Assembly: GCA_016716635.1 (NCBI GenBank)
Contig: JADJVZ010000014.1
Span: forward strand, 372,001-436,000
Direction: 5' to 3'
Length of the DNA stretch: 64,000 bases
Source of the DNA: Micropruina sp.
GTDB taxonomy: Bacteria > Actinomycetota > Actinomycetes > Propionibacteriales > Propionibacteriaceae
Shown: in pieces, positions 1 to 7,661 of the stretch
Position numbering within the stretch: position 1 is the first letter of the stretch
Layout of the letters: every line of letters begins with the position of its first letter
The notes under the pieces: generated by a model
Told to the model about the DNA's origin: nothing
The model's database searches: none
Seen by the model: the letters and a program-made list of their open reading frames with translations, nothing else
Program-made: the position numbers and the translations under genes

Positions 1-1
1 C

Positions 2-568
2 GGATTTCATCCGGACGTGCGTCCGCCCGAATACCTCAGCGAACTTCAGGCCGTCACTCGCGCGGACGGGGCAGGGCGCACCGACCTCTCGGACGCTCGA
101 CGCACCGCCCTCGACGCTCGCCTCTCGTCAGCCACACCCTTTGCGGCCCCTTGGACGCGCGCCGAGTTCGCCACCGACGCCCCCGGCAAGAGGGCCGTGC
201 TTGAACACCCCCTGATCTTGATCGTCGACGACGAAGTCACGACCGTCCGGGAGCTATTGCTCCCCCTGGAGGCCGCGAAGCAGAGCGATCGTCCGCTCGT
301 GCTCGTGGCCCCGGCGATCGACGAGGTCGTGAGCGACACCCTCCGGGCCAACAAGCTGCAGCGGATGCTCGCCTGCGTGGCCGTGACCCTCCCGGACGAC
401 AAGGCCCGCGCGGCGCTGGCCGAGACTGTCGGGGCGATGATCGTCACCCACGGTGATTTGCAGTCGGGCTGGCTGCCTCCGGAGGCGTTCGGCACCTGCG
501 ACACCTGGGTGTCGGACGCGAAACGCAGCTGGGTCCTGCCCACCCCGGGCCCGGACGCCACCGGCTGA
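2..568 (+). CDS. GroEL apical-domain-like protein, 5' end outside window
   Basis: The reading frame is open from the window edge, so the start is not visible; an internal GTG lies at 17. The second half of the product aligns by eye with the apical (substrate-binding) domain of GroEL: AVLEHPLILIVDDEVTTVRE matches the [20 protein letters not shown]-type segment, followed by a KPLLIIAEDVEGEAL-like stretch (RPLVLVAPAIDEVV), an NK..R motif and a SVAV-like strand. It then stops where the intermediate and C-terminal equatorial domains of a chaperonin should begin. The ATP-binding half is therefore missing on the C-terminal side. It may be a divergent chaperonin remnant or a stand-alone apical-domain protein; substrate-binding hydrophobic residues are poorly kept. 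A folding role is not established. Confidence 0.7.
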   Translation, partial: GFHPDVRPPEYLSELQAVTRADGAGRTDLSDARRTALDARLSSATPFAAPWTRAEFATDAPGKRAVLEHPLILIVDDEVTTVRELLLPLEAAKQSDRPLVLVAPAIDEVVSDTLRANKLQRMLACVAVTLPDDKARAALAETVGAMIVTHGDLQSGWLPPEAFGTCDTWVSDAKRSWVLPTPGPDATG

Positions 569-1408
569 CCCCGCCGAATCGTCACCAAACCACGCTGAAT
601 TCAGGGCCTCATCGCGCCAGGAGCAAGAAGGGTAGAGATTCAGCATGTTCTGGGTGGGGTTGTGCGGGTTTCGAGGCCGCAGCCCAAGAGGCCCTTCAGC
701 AGTAGGGCGTCGAGGTCCGTCTCGGTTGGCGGAGGGGCGGTGGTCGAGGCTGTCGATACCCCGATTAGTGCCGAAAGCGCGCATCAACAGCAGATTTGCG
801 TCAGTCGACGAGTTCGCGCTGAGCATCACATGCCTCTGACAAGCGGTGATGGAAATGGCCAGTTCGTCCATCGACGCAGAATCGTTGTTGGAGGCGATTG
901 TCGGCCCAGGACGGGGGCTCGATCCGCGCAACCCGCGCATGGTTTGGCTCTTGCGGGCCCAACCCTGACCGAAACGTGCCCGCCAGCGCCCGCCATGGAG
1001 CTGACATCCATGAACGCCCCTCACGGGCATGCGAGCGTCACCGCTGACCAGCCGCCACAGGGTCACCCACTCCTGGGGGTGAACGCCTAGCTGCCTTTCC
1101 TGCCGCCGGGGACCCGACAGTCAAGGGTGGCCGCGGGCCATCGCGCAGCGACGCCAAAGGCGCCCTTGATGGCCGGAAACGGCGTCACACAATCAAGCAG
1201 CGGGGACACCCCGCCGCCACCCTCACCCAACTCATGCAGAATCCTCGCCCTGATGTGGATGGCCGCCAGCAAGTCGCCGGATCAGCATGATTCGGGTGGC
1301 GGCTGGGCGAACAAGCGCCGCCGGGCTGATCGGCAACAGCCCTTGGAGGGGCTAGCACCGACCTCCGACAAAACCCTCGACCTGGACCCTCGACCCTCAA
1401 CTGATCCT
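569..1408. other. Gene-poor region without a recognisable gene
   Basis: About 840 bases between the GroEL-like gene and the terminator of the zincin gene. Reading frames on both strands are open only because of high GC and give arginine- and proline-rich translations that match no family I know. A short plus-strand frame at 849-968 (39 codons, starting MEMASSSIDAESLL) looks more protein-like than its surroundings but is too short to call. No inverted repeats typical of an insertion sequence were seen. The stretch may be a decayed gene. Confidence 0.5.
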
Positions 1409-1443
1409 CTAGGTGTTTTCTCAGGGTCAAGAAACACCCCTAG
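1409..1443 (-). terminator. Hairpin terminator of the zincin gene
   Basis: Arms 1409-1421 and 1430-1443 (CTAGGTGTTTTCT / AGAAACACCCCTAG) pair with one bulged base around an 8-nt loop. The right arm contains the stop codon of the minus-strand zincin gene, so the hairpin forms directly at its 3' end. Confidence 0.6.
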
Positions 1444-1793
1444 CCGTAGCCCCAATCGTCGAGGTGCTCGTCGTCGATTCCGAAGTAGTGCGCCAGTTCA
1501 TGCCACACAGTGATGCGGATTTGCTCGACCGCGTCGGCGCGCGATTCGCAGGCCCCCAAGATGGCCTCGCGGAAGAGAACGATGCGGTCTGGGAGCACAC
1601 CTGAGTAGTGCGAATCACGCTCTGACAAGGGGATTCCGCTGTAGTAACCGAGCAGGTCTTGCTCATCAGGGCCCTGGGTCGCCTCCACCACGATGACGCA
1701 ATTCTCTACCTGGTCGAGCAACTCGCCAGGGATCAACGCGAGCGCCTCGTCCACCACGGTGTCGAACTCGTCGGGGGTCATCCGGACGGCCAT
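1440..1793 (-). CDS. Small zincin-like metallopeptidase family protein
   Basis: A 117-residue protein of the short actinobacterial metallopeptidase (zincin) family. The active-site motif HELAHYFGID lies near the C terminus: HExxH supplies two zinc ligands and the glutamate base, and the following DDEHLDDWG is typical of this family. No signal peptide or membrane segment is present, so it should be cytoplasmic; its substrate is unknown. The ATG at 1793 (MAVRMTP) is preferred because a TATGGT -10 box lies exactly 6 nt upstream and no homology-like sequence precedes it. It is divergent from the SH3-domain gene. Confidence 0.8.
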   Translation of the reverse strand: MAVRMTPDEFDTVVDEALALIPGELLDQVENCVIVVEATQGPDEQDLLGYYSGIPLSERDSHYSGVLPDRIVLFREAILGACESRADAVEQIRITVWHELAHYFGIDDEHLDDWGYG

Positions 1794-1799
1794 ACCGCC

Positions 1800-1805
1800 A
1801 CCATA
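1800..1805 (-). promoter_or_regulatory. -10 box TATGGT for a leaderless zincin mRNA
   Basis: TATGGT on the minus strand ends 6 nt before the ATG at 1793, so transcription should start at the ATG. No Shine-Dalgarno sequence is present, which fits leaderless translation. Confidence 0.5.
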
Positions 1806-1893
1806 CGTCGGGCTGGAGACCCTCAGGGAACTCTCAACCAACCTGTGCGCGCGTGGCTGCCCGGAAGCTCCCGTGGTTAAAGTCCGAACACCT

Positions 1894-1972
1894 TGAGACC
1901 GGGGTGACGCGGGGAAGCGTCCACACGTCGGTCTCACCGCACAACACCAGATGGTGGGCCGGGAAGCCCACC
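1894..1972 (+). promoter_or_regulatory. Structured 5' leader (candidate cis-regulatory RNA)
   Basis: Three nested or adjacent stems lie just before the SH3/M15-like gene. An 8-bp stem joins TGAGACCG (1894-1901) to CGGTCTCA (1929-1936). It encloses a 5-bp hairpin, GACGC / GCGTC (1906-1921), with loop GGGGAA. A 7-bp hairpin GGTGGGC / GCCCACC (1953-1972) with loop CGGGAA follows and abuts the ribosome-binding site GGAAGG at 1973-1978. Both hairpin loops end in GGGAA. I do not recognise it as a known riboswitch; the conserved GACAGCTAACC part of the ydaO (c-di-AMP) motif is missing. The last hairpin could control access to the ribosome-binding site. Confidence 0.45.
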
Positions 1973-1986
1973 GGAAGGAAAAAATC

Positions 1987-3423
1987 GTGAACAAGGCTGT
2001 ACGCACTCTTAGGGCGACGGCCGTGGCCACGGTGGCTGCCGCATTGGTATTCAGCGTGGGTGGACTTGTCGTCGCCCGCAACGCCGATGCGGCTGTCACT
2101 TCGTGGGCCGCGGTCAGCACCGTCAACGTCCGCTCCGGACCCGGAACGAGCTACTCCATTCTCGGGGTCCTCCAGCCCGGGAACACCGTGGCCGCCGTGG
2201 GAACCGCCACCTCCGGGTGGGTGACCGTGACTTACAACGGGCAGAAGGGCTACGTCTACAGCTCGTACTTACGGGCGGCCACCAGCACCACCGATGCGCC
2301 CGCCGCAGCGCCGACCACCGCCGGGACGAAGGTCACCACGGCCCAGTTGAACGTCCGGGCCGGGGCCAGCCTGACCGCCCAGATCATCACCACGCTGGAC
2401 GCCGGGACCACCGTCAACGTGACGGGACGCACGTCCGGCGACTGGACGGAAGTCAGCTATCAGGGCGCCGCCCGATGGATGTACACCGCCTACCTGGGCA
2501 ATCCCGCTACCGCGGTCGCGCTCAGCGCCAAGGTGGCCAGCCAAGGCAAGACCACGGCCTCGCTCAACCAACGCGCCTCGGCTTCGGTCTCCGCGGCCCT
2601 CGTCGGCAGCCTGCCAGCCGGGACGCTGGTCTCCCTCACCGGCAAGACGGACAACGGCTACTCCGAGATCATCGCCAACGGGGGGACGGCCTGGATCCTC
2701 TCCGCCTACATCGGCGCGATTTCCGCTACCGCCGGTGTGACAAGTGGGGCGCTGCCGCCGGCCACCGCCACGATGTACATCCTTGGCATGGACGTGAACG
2801 TGCGCTCCGGTTCATCCAGCACGGCGGACATCGTGACCACGCTCGACTCCGGCACGGCCATCGGCGTGACCGGGACCGTCGAGAACGGTCGTACTCAGGT
2901 CATCTGGGACAACGCCCTGCGCTGGGTCGCTTCCCAGTACCTCACCTCAACAAAGCCCGCCGTGGGGACCACCCTCGTCTCGACCTCTCCGGTCGCAGGA
3001 AACACTCCTGGGTCGCAGATCCCGTTCGCGAACGTCACGTGGACGGGCGGCAGTCTCGGAAGCACCAACCTCGACAAGACCACGCAATGGTCGAAGAACC
3101 TCGTGGTCACGGTCAAGAAGCTCTGGCCCCAGATCAGCACCATGTATGGCTGGCGTTCCTCGGACGCCTACAGCTCCGACCATCCCAGCGGGCTGGCTAT
3201 CGACGTGATGATCCCGAACTACAGGTCGAACGTGGAGCTGGGCACCCAGATTCGCGACTACTTCCAGGCGAACGCCTCGAAGTACCACGTGCGCTACATC
3301 ATCTACCGGCAGCACATTTGGACGGTCGCCTCGGCCGCCAAGGGCTGGCGCTACATGGCCGACCGCGGCGGGGACACCGCCAATCACATGGATCACGTGC
3401 ACATCAGCGTGTACGCGAACTAG
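1987..3423 (+). CDS. Secreted protein: four SH3b domains plus M15-like peptidase domain
   Basis: A 478-residue exported protein. A signal peptide (about 1-36, ending NADAA) is followed by four bacterial SH3 repeats at about 38-98, 113-170, 188-244 and 260-325, each with a NVRSG/NVRAG-type core; these usually bind peptidoglycan. The C-terminal domain (about 350-478) has SDHPSGLAID and DHVHIS motifs, giving candidate zinc ligands His399, Asp406 and His470/His472, as in D-Ala-D-Ala carboxypeptidase/VanY-like (M15-type) folds. It probably trims or binds cell wall outside the membrane. GTG 1987 is chosen over the upstream ATG at 1951 because GGAAGG sits 8 nt before it and the 1951 start lies inside the leader hairpin. 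Confidence 0.82.
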   Translation: MNKAVRTLRATAVATVAAALVFSVGGLVVARNADAAVTSWAAVSTVNVRSGPGTSYSILGVLQPGNTVAAVGTATSGWVTVTYNGQKGYVYSSYLRAATSTTDAPAAAPTTAGTKVTTAQLNVRAGASLTAQIITTLDAGTTVNVTGRTSGDWTEVSYQGAARWMYTAYLGNPATAVALSAKVASQGKTTASLNQRASASVSAALVGSLPAGTLVSLTGKTDNGYSEIIANGGTAWILSAYIGAISATAGVTSGALPPATATMYILGMDVNVRSGSSSTADIVTTLDSGTAIGVTGTVENGRTQVIWDNALRWVASQYLTSTKPAVGTTLVSTSPVAGNTPGSQIPFANVTWTGGSLGSTNLDKTTQWSKNLVVTVKKLWPQISTMYGWRSSDAYSSDHPSGLAIDVMIPNYRSNVELGTQIRDYFQANASKYHVRYIIYRQHIWTVASAAKGWRYMADRGGDTANHMDHVHISVYAN

Positions 3424-3440
3424 TACCCCACCGACGATGC

Positions 3441-3483
3441 CGAAGGGCCGCCGCTGAGACGATTGTCCAGCGGCGGCCCTTCG
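3441..3483 (+). terminator. Strong hairpin terminator
   Basis: Perfect 16-bp arms, CGAAGGGCCGCCGCTG (3441-3456) and its complement (3468-3483), around an 11-nt loop. It lies 17 nt after the stop of the SH3-domain gene. Confidence 0.8.
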
Positions 3484-3513
3484 GTGAATGCTAGGCGGCC
3501 AGGAGGTAAACAC

Positions 3514-4206
3514 ATGGAGAACTTCGTCACGCCGCTCCTGAACCTTGGGTTCGCCCTCGCCCTTAGCCTGCTGGTCGGTTTGGAGCGTGAGTACCACGCC
3601 AAGTCGGCGGGCGTTCGGACCTACACGTTGGTCGGCCTCGGCTCGGCTTTGTTTACCGTGGTCTCCAAATACGGCTTCCTGGAAACGCCCACGGGCGCAG
3701 CCGTCACGGATGGCTCGCGCATCGCAGCCCAGGTCGTCACGGGTATCGGCTTCCTCGGCGCGGGCGTCATCTTCGTGCGCCGGGATTCGGTGAAAGGCCT
3801 CACCACGGCGGCCGGCATCTGGTTCGTCGCGGCGATCGGCATGGCCGCGGCCACGGGTCTGTACCTCGTGGCCAGCGCCGCCACCCTCATGTACCTCGGC
3901 ATCATGTTCGGCCTCAAACCGGTTGCCTACAACATGCCGCGGGCAGGCTCGGCGCTCGGGGTGTTCGCGATCCGCTACACCGACGGGCAGGGGTTGCTGC
4001 GCACCATCCTCGAAACCGTGTCCCACCACGGGCTCAAAGTGACCGACTTGCAGGTCGTCCGCCAGGTTGAGGGCGAGGACGGGACTACCCTCCAAGAGGT
4101 GTCGCTCGACCTGCAGGGCAGCGGCGCCGCCATGGCCGCCCTCTCCCACGATCTGTGGGAGCTCGAGGGCGTCCACAACGTCAGCCGCACCCAGCATCAC
4201 GACTGA
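3514..4206 (+). CDS. MgtC/SapB family membrane protein
   Basis: A 230-residue MgtC-family protein. The N-terminal part (about 1-140) has several hydrophobic helices and the family signatures LVGLEREYHAKSAGVRTYTL and TGIGFLGAGVIF. The C-terminal 80 residues form a soluble ACT-like domain. Members are linked to magnesium limitation and regulation of the ATP synthase in pathogens, but the role in a free-living actinobacterium is uncertain. The ATG at 3514 has a consensus AGGAGG at 3501-3506, so the longer frame reading from the terminator is excluded. Confidence 0.88.
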   Translation: MENFVTPLLNLGFALALSLLVGLEREYHAKSAGVRTYTLVGLGSALFTVVSKYGFLETPTGAAVTDGSRIAAQVVTGIGFLGAGVIFVRRDSVKGLTTAAGIWFVAAIGMAAATGLYLVASAATLMYLGIMFGLKPVAYNMPRAGSALGVFAIRYTDGQGLLRTILETVSHHGLKVTDLQVVRQVEGEDGTTLQEVSLDLQGSGAAMAALSHDLWELEGVHNVSRTQHHD

Positions 4207-4237
4207 GCTCTGGCGTTCCGACACCGCTCCCCCGCGA

Positions 4238-4243
4238 TACCAT
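4238..4243 (+). promoter_or_regulatory. -10 box TACCAT for a leaderless uridine-kinase-like mRNA
   Basis: TACCAT ends 7 nt before the ATG at 4251; no Shine-Dalgarno sequence is present. This places the transcription start at or within one base of the start codon. Confidence 0.5.
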
Positions 4244-4250
4244 CGCCGCC

Positions 4251-4835
4251 ATGCCCGCCCGTTCGCTTGTGTTGCTCGCAGGCCCGTCCGGCAGCGGAAA
4301 GTCGCGCGTGGCCAGGCTGTCGGGCGCGTTTCGCTTCCGGTTGGACGACTTCTACTTCGACGCCGATCACCCGGGGCTGCCGCGCTGGGGAGGGATCGTC
4401 GACTGGGACGATCCGGCCACCTGGGACGCCGACGGCGCCGTCGCGTCCCTACGCGAACTCTTGGAAACCGGACGGACGCGCGTACCTGTGTACGACATCT
4501 CGCTCTCGCGCCGGACGGGCATGCACGACCTCGTGATGCCCGAGGGCGACACCGTGATCGTGGCCGAGGGCATCTTCGCGGTGGACCTCATTGCCCGGTG
4601 CGAGCGTTCTGGCCTCCCGGTGACGCCGATCTGGATCGATCGACCACGCGCCGTCACGTTCGCCCTGCGACTCAAGCGCGACCTGCAAGCCCACCGCAAA
4701 CCGCCGCTGGTGTCGCTCCGCCGCGGCGTAGCGCTGGCACGACACGAGCCACAACTGCGAGCCAAGGCCGTGGCGAACGGATTTCGTCCACTCGGGCTCG
4801 ATGAGTCCGTGGCGACGATACAGCGCCTCAGCTGA
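4251..4835 (+). CDS. Uridine-kinase-like P-loop kinase
   Basis: A 194-residue soluble P-loop kinase. Walker A is GPSGSGKS at residues 11-18, and LDDFYFD at about 31-37 matches the uridine/cytidine kinase (Udk/PanK) substrate region. The family phosphorylates uridine or cytidine with ATP in pyrimidine salvage. The substrate here is inferred only from the fold, and the protein is slightly shorter than classical Udk. The start fits the MPARSLVLLAG beginning and the -10 box 7 nt upstream. The last 8 nt overlap the convergent Dabb gene. Confidence 0.75.
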   Translation: MPARSLVLLAGPSGSGKSRVARLSGAFRFRLDDFYFDADHPGLPRWGGIVDWDDPATWDADGAVASLRELLETGRTRVPVYDISLSRRTGMHDLVMPEGDTVIVAEGIFAVDLIARCERSGLPVTPIWIDRPRAVTFALRLKRDLQAHRKPPLVSLRRGVALARHEPQLRAKAVANGFRPLGLDESVATIQRLS

Positions 4836-5139
4836 GCCTGGTCGGGTCGTAGTCGAGGGCCCAGCGCTCGCGCCGCAGGGACCCGATGAGCTTGGCCACC
4901 GCCTGATGATCGGGGTGGACGACGTAGTTCGCGAGCGCCTCGGGCGACTCGAACTCCGAGTAAAGGGCGAGATCGAACGACGACTCCAGCCCCGGCTGCG
5001 GGCGGACCACCTCAAAGGTCACGATCCCCGGGATCAGCGCCGGGAGCCCGTTCAGCTCCTCCGCGATCCGGGCGACGTTGTCGGCGATGCTGACCCCGTC
5101 GGTCTCTGCGAACGTCCAGCAAACGATGTGCTTCACCAT
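4828..5139 (-). CDS. Dabb (stress-responsive alpha/beta-barrel) family protein
   Basis: A 103-residue Dabb-domain protein. MVKHIVCWTF at the start and SEFESPEALANYVVHPDH in the middle (VHPDH) are typical of the dimeric ferredoxin-like barrel family induced by stress in plants and common in bacteria. No catalytic residues can be assigned and the function is unknown. The longer frame to 5223 is rejected because the extra N terminus is arginine-rich and unlike the family, and because TAGGCT lies 7 nt before this ATG. Confidence 0.8.
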   Translation of the reverse strand: MVKHIVCWTFAETDGVSIADNVARIAEELNGLPALIPGIVTFEVVRPQPGLESSFDLALYSEFESPEALANYVVHPDHQAVAKLIGSLRRERWALDYDPTRLS

Positions 5140-5146
5140 GGCGATC

Positions 5147-5152
5147 AGCCTA
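5147..5152 (-). promoter_or_regulatory. -10 box TAGGCT for a leaderless Dabb mRNA
   Basis: TAGGCT on the minus strand ends 7 nt before the ATG at 5139. The identical hexamer precedes the GT4, OYE, purC and purD starts in this window. Confidence 0.5.
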
Positions 5153-5239
5153 GGGCTGCCCGCACCCTGCGCCCGGTCGGTCCGCGTCCGCGGCCCCCAT
5201 TCCCTCACGCAGGTTGCGGACACCCCGACTCGTAAACGA

Positions 5240-5277
5240 TTTACCCTTCAACGAAAGTAGTTGTATGCTGCAAGCAA
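5240..5277 (+). promoter_or_regulatory. marR promoter with overlapping palindromic operator
   Basis: A -35 TTTACC (5240-5245) and -10 TATGCT (5264-5269) are separated by 18 nt, putting the transcript start at about the ATG at 5278; no Shine-Dalgarno is present. An imperfect palindrome, TTGTATGCTGCAAGCAA (5261-5277), covers the -10 and the start site. This is the size and position expected of a MarR autorepression operator, so I infer that the MarR-efflux operon represses itself. Confidence 0.6.
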
Positions 5278-5763
5278 ATGACTGACTACACGCTCTCGGA
5301 GCAAGCCGCAGGCGAGCTCAGCAACACCGTTATCGGCACGTTCAAACGGCTGATGCACATCCGCAACGAGGTTCCCCGGTTGCTCCCCGGGGTCGAGCCC
5401 GCGACCTACCCCGTGCTGTTTCGGGTGTCCCGCGGGGAGTGTCGGGTCACCGACCTGGCCGCTGAGCTGGGGGCAGACGCCTCTACGGTCAGCCGCCACG
5501 TCACGACCCTGGCCAACCACGGACTCATCGCCAAGACCGCCGGCGCGGACGACAAGCGCGTCCAGCAGGTCGCCCTGACTCCCGCCGGCGTGGAGCTGCT
5601 CGCGCAGATCCACGCTCAGCGTCACGCCTGGTTCGGGGTGCTGTTTGCCGACTGGCCCGAACAGGACATCAAAGATCTCAGCAGGCTGCTGGAGCGTTTC
5701 TCCGACAGCGTCGAGCGCCACGCCCACGAACTCATCAATCCCACTGAAGGACGTTCCTCATGA
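5278..5763 (+). CDS. MarR family transcriptional regulator
   Basis: A 161-residue MarR-type winged-helix regulator. The helix-turn-helix is around 55-85 (AAELGADASTVSRHVTTLAN), followed by the wing with ADDKRVQQVALTPAG. MarR proteins are dimeric repressors that release DNA when they bind phenolic compounds or drugs. The stop overlaps the start of the DHA2 transporter (ATGA), making a regulator-pump operon, and a palindrome over its own promoter suggests autoregulation. The ligand cannot be read from sequence. Confidence 0.88.
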   Translation: MTDYTLSEQAAGELSNTVIGTFKRLMHIRNEVPRLLPGVEPATYPVLFRVSRGECRVTDLAAELGADASTVSRHVTTLANHGLIAKTAGADDKRVQQVALTPAGVELLAQIHAQRHAWFGVLFADWPEQDIKDLSRLLERFSDSVERHAHELINPTEGRSS

Positions 5764-7574
5764 CAACCACTGCCCCGACGCGGAGCAGCAACGAACTGTC
5801 TCACCGCCAGATCATGACGATCATTGTTGGGCTGATGGCGGGCATGTTCCTCGCCGCGCTCGACCAGAACATCGTCGGTACCGCCATCAAGACGATCGCG
5901 GACGAACTACACGGCCTCGACCAGCAGGCCTGGGTGACCACCGCTTACCTGATCACCTCCACGATCTCGACGCCTATCTACGGACGCTTGTCCGACATGT
6001 ACGGGCGCAAGCCCTTCTTCCTGGCCGCGATCTCGATCTTCATCGGCGGGTCGATGCTGTGCACCCTCGCCGACTCGATGTACTCCCTCGCCGCGTACCG
6101 GGCCATCCAGGGCCTCGGCGCCGGCGGCCTGTTCTCGCTGGCGCTCGCCATCGTGGGTGACATCGTTCCGCCCCGAGAGCGCCCCCGCTACCAGGGCTAC
6201 TTCCTGGCCGTCTTCGCCACCTCGAGTGTGCTCGGACCGGTCATCGGCGGCTTCTTCGCCGAGCAGCCCACCGTCCTGGGCCTCACCGGCTGGCGCTGGG
6301 TCTTCCTCGTCAACGTCCCGGTCGGCATCCTCGCGCTGGTGCTGGTCAGCATGACGTTGCACCTGAAGAGCGTCCCCCACAAGGCGCGGGTCGACTGGTG
6401 GGGCGCGCTGTTCCTCGTCGTCGGCGTGGTGCCGCTGCTGCTGGTCGCTGAGCAGGGCAACACCTGGGGCTGGGCATCCACCAACTCGATCTTGTGCTTC
6501 GCCATCGGGCTCGTCGGGCTCGCGGCGTTCATCTACGCCGAGTACCGCATGGGCGACGACGCGTTGATCCCGCTGCGGATCTTCCGCAACCGGACGATCG
6601 CGATCGCCCTCATCAGCGGCGTCGTCATCGGCGCCGGCATGTTCGGCGGCATGGTCGTCCTGCCGCAGTTCCTGCAAATCGTCCATGGGGCAACGCCCAC
6701 CTCGTCCGGCTTCATGATGTTGCCGATGATCCTGGGCAATATGATCGCCGCGGTCGTTTCCGGTCAGCTGATGACCAGGCTCGGGAAGATCCGGATCTTC
6801 CCGCTGATCGGCACCGCGCTCATGACTCTGAGCCTCGTCGGGTTCGTCTTTGTCGGGGCCGACACACCCCTGTGGATCGTCATGGTCTTGATGTTCTTCT
6901 TCGGCTTGGGCCTGGGTAACACCATGCAACCGCTGACGCTGGTCGTCCAGGCGGCCGTGAACCCCCGCGAGATCGGCATGGCCACCTCGGCGGCCACCTT
7001 CTTCCGCCAGATGGGTGGGACGCTCGGCGTCGCCGTCTTCTTGTCGGTGCTGTTCAACACCCTCGGGGAGAACATCAAGCAGGCCTTCACGGCCGCCGCG
7101 AAGACGCCCGAGTTCATCGCGGCGCTGAAGGATCCCGCGGTGCTGGCCGACCCGGTGAACCGCGCCTTCGTCAAGGGCCTCACGAGTGGGGACCCCTCGG
7201 CCATGACCTCGGTGCTCTCGGATTCGTCCACCATCGCCAAGCTCAACCCGATCCTGGCGCATCCGTTCAAGGTGGGCTTCTCCACCTCCATGGATCTGGT
7301 GTTCCTCCTGGGCGCCATTGTCTGCGCGATCGGGGTGGTGGTGCTGTGCTTCCTGCCCGAGACCAAGCTTTCAGGCGCCTCGGCGCAGGCGAAGCTCGCC
7401 GACTCCGCCGATGAGGCCGAAGCCGAAGCTGAACGGATCGAGGGAAAGGTGCCGGAGCACACCGTGACCGACGACCTGGTGGACGTGACGTCGCGCCTCG
7501 CCGCAGGTCACACGATCAAGGAGCTGCCGGACTACGAACCGCGGCGCGCCGGAAGCGACAAGCACCAGTCGTAG
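5760..7574 (+). CDS. MFS multidrug efflux transporter, DHA2 (14-TM) family
   Basis: A 604-residue membrane transporter of the drug:H+ antiporter-2 type (EmrB/QacA-like). The N terminus has the motif LDQNIVGTAIKTIADEL; motif A follows in the TM2-3 loop (GRLSDMYGRKPFF) and a motif C-like RAIQGLGAGG region comes after it. The length and hydrophobic pattern fit 14 helices. A cytoplasmic tail of about 65 residues rich in Glu and Ala (SADEAEAEAERIEG) follows. It starts 4 nt inside marR, so translation is probably coupled. It likely exports toxic organic compounds under MarR control. Confidence 0.88.
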   Translation: MTTTAPTRSSNELSHRQIMTIIVGLMAGMFLAALDQNIVGTAIKTIADELHGLDQQAWVTTAYLITSTISTPIYGRLSDMYGRKPFFLAAISIFIGGSMLCTLADSMYSLAAYRAIQGLGAGGLFSLALAIVGDIVPPRERPRYQGYFLAVFATSSVLGPVIGGFFAEQPTVLGLTGWRWVFLVNVPVGILALVLVSMTLHLKSVPHKARVDWWGALFLVVGVVPLLLVAEQGNTWGWASTNSILCFAIGLVGLAAFIYAEYRMGDDALIPLRIFRNRTIAIALISGVVIGAGMFGGMVVLPQFLQIVHGATPTSSGFMMLPMILGNMIAAVVSGQLMTRLGKIRIFPLIGTALMTLSLVGFVFVGADTPLWIVMVLMFFFGLGLGNTMQPLTLVVQAAVNPREIGMATSAATFFRQMGGTLGVAVFLSVLFNTLGENIKQAFTAAAKTPEFIAALKDPAVLADPVNRAFVKGLTSGDPSAMTSVLSDSSTIAKLNPILAHPFKVGFSTSMDLVFLLGAIVCAIGVVVLCFLPETKLSGASAQAKLADSADEAEAEAERIEGKVPEHTVTDDLVDVTSRLAAGHTIKELPDYEPRRAGSDKHQS

Positions 7575-7605
7575 CAGCCGCTGCGGAAAGCGTTCCGCTC
7601 AGCCG

Positions 7606-7636
7606 ATGGCTCTCATCCCTCTGGGATGGGAGCCAT
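7606..7636. terminator. Bidirectional hairpin terminator
   Basis: ATGGCTCTCATCCC (7606-7619) pairs with GGGATGGGAGCCAT (7623-7636) with one G-T pair and a 3-nt loop. It lies between the convergent DHA2 transporter and GT4 genes and can serve both. Confidence 0.7.
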
Positions 7637-7661
7637 TTGCTTGCGTTGAGCGTGGTTGCCG

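Noticed and set aside
254..1066. 270-codon minus-strand frame in the gene-poor region
   Set aside because: Half of it is antisense to the GroEL-like gene and no part matches a known family; treated as non-coding.
1894..1980. ydaO-type c-di-AMP riboswitch upstream of the SH3/M15-like gene
   Set aside because: A GGGGTGA segment and GGGGA-like loop are present, but the conserved CAGCTAACC part and the multi-helix layout of ydaO are missing. Kept only as an unidentified structured leader.
5907..7262. Long minus-strand frame opposite the DHA2 transporter (451 codons)
   Set aside because: Its composition is Asp/Glu/His/Arg-rich and it lies entirely antisense to a clear MFS gene, so it is a GC-driven shadow.
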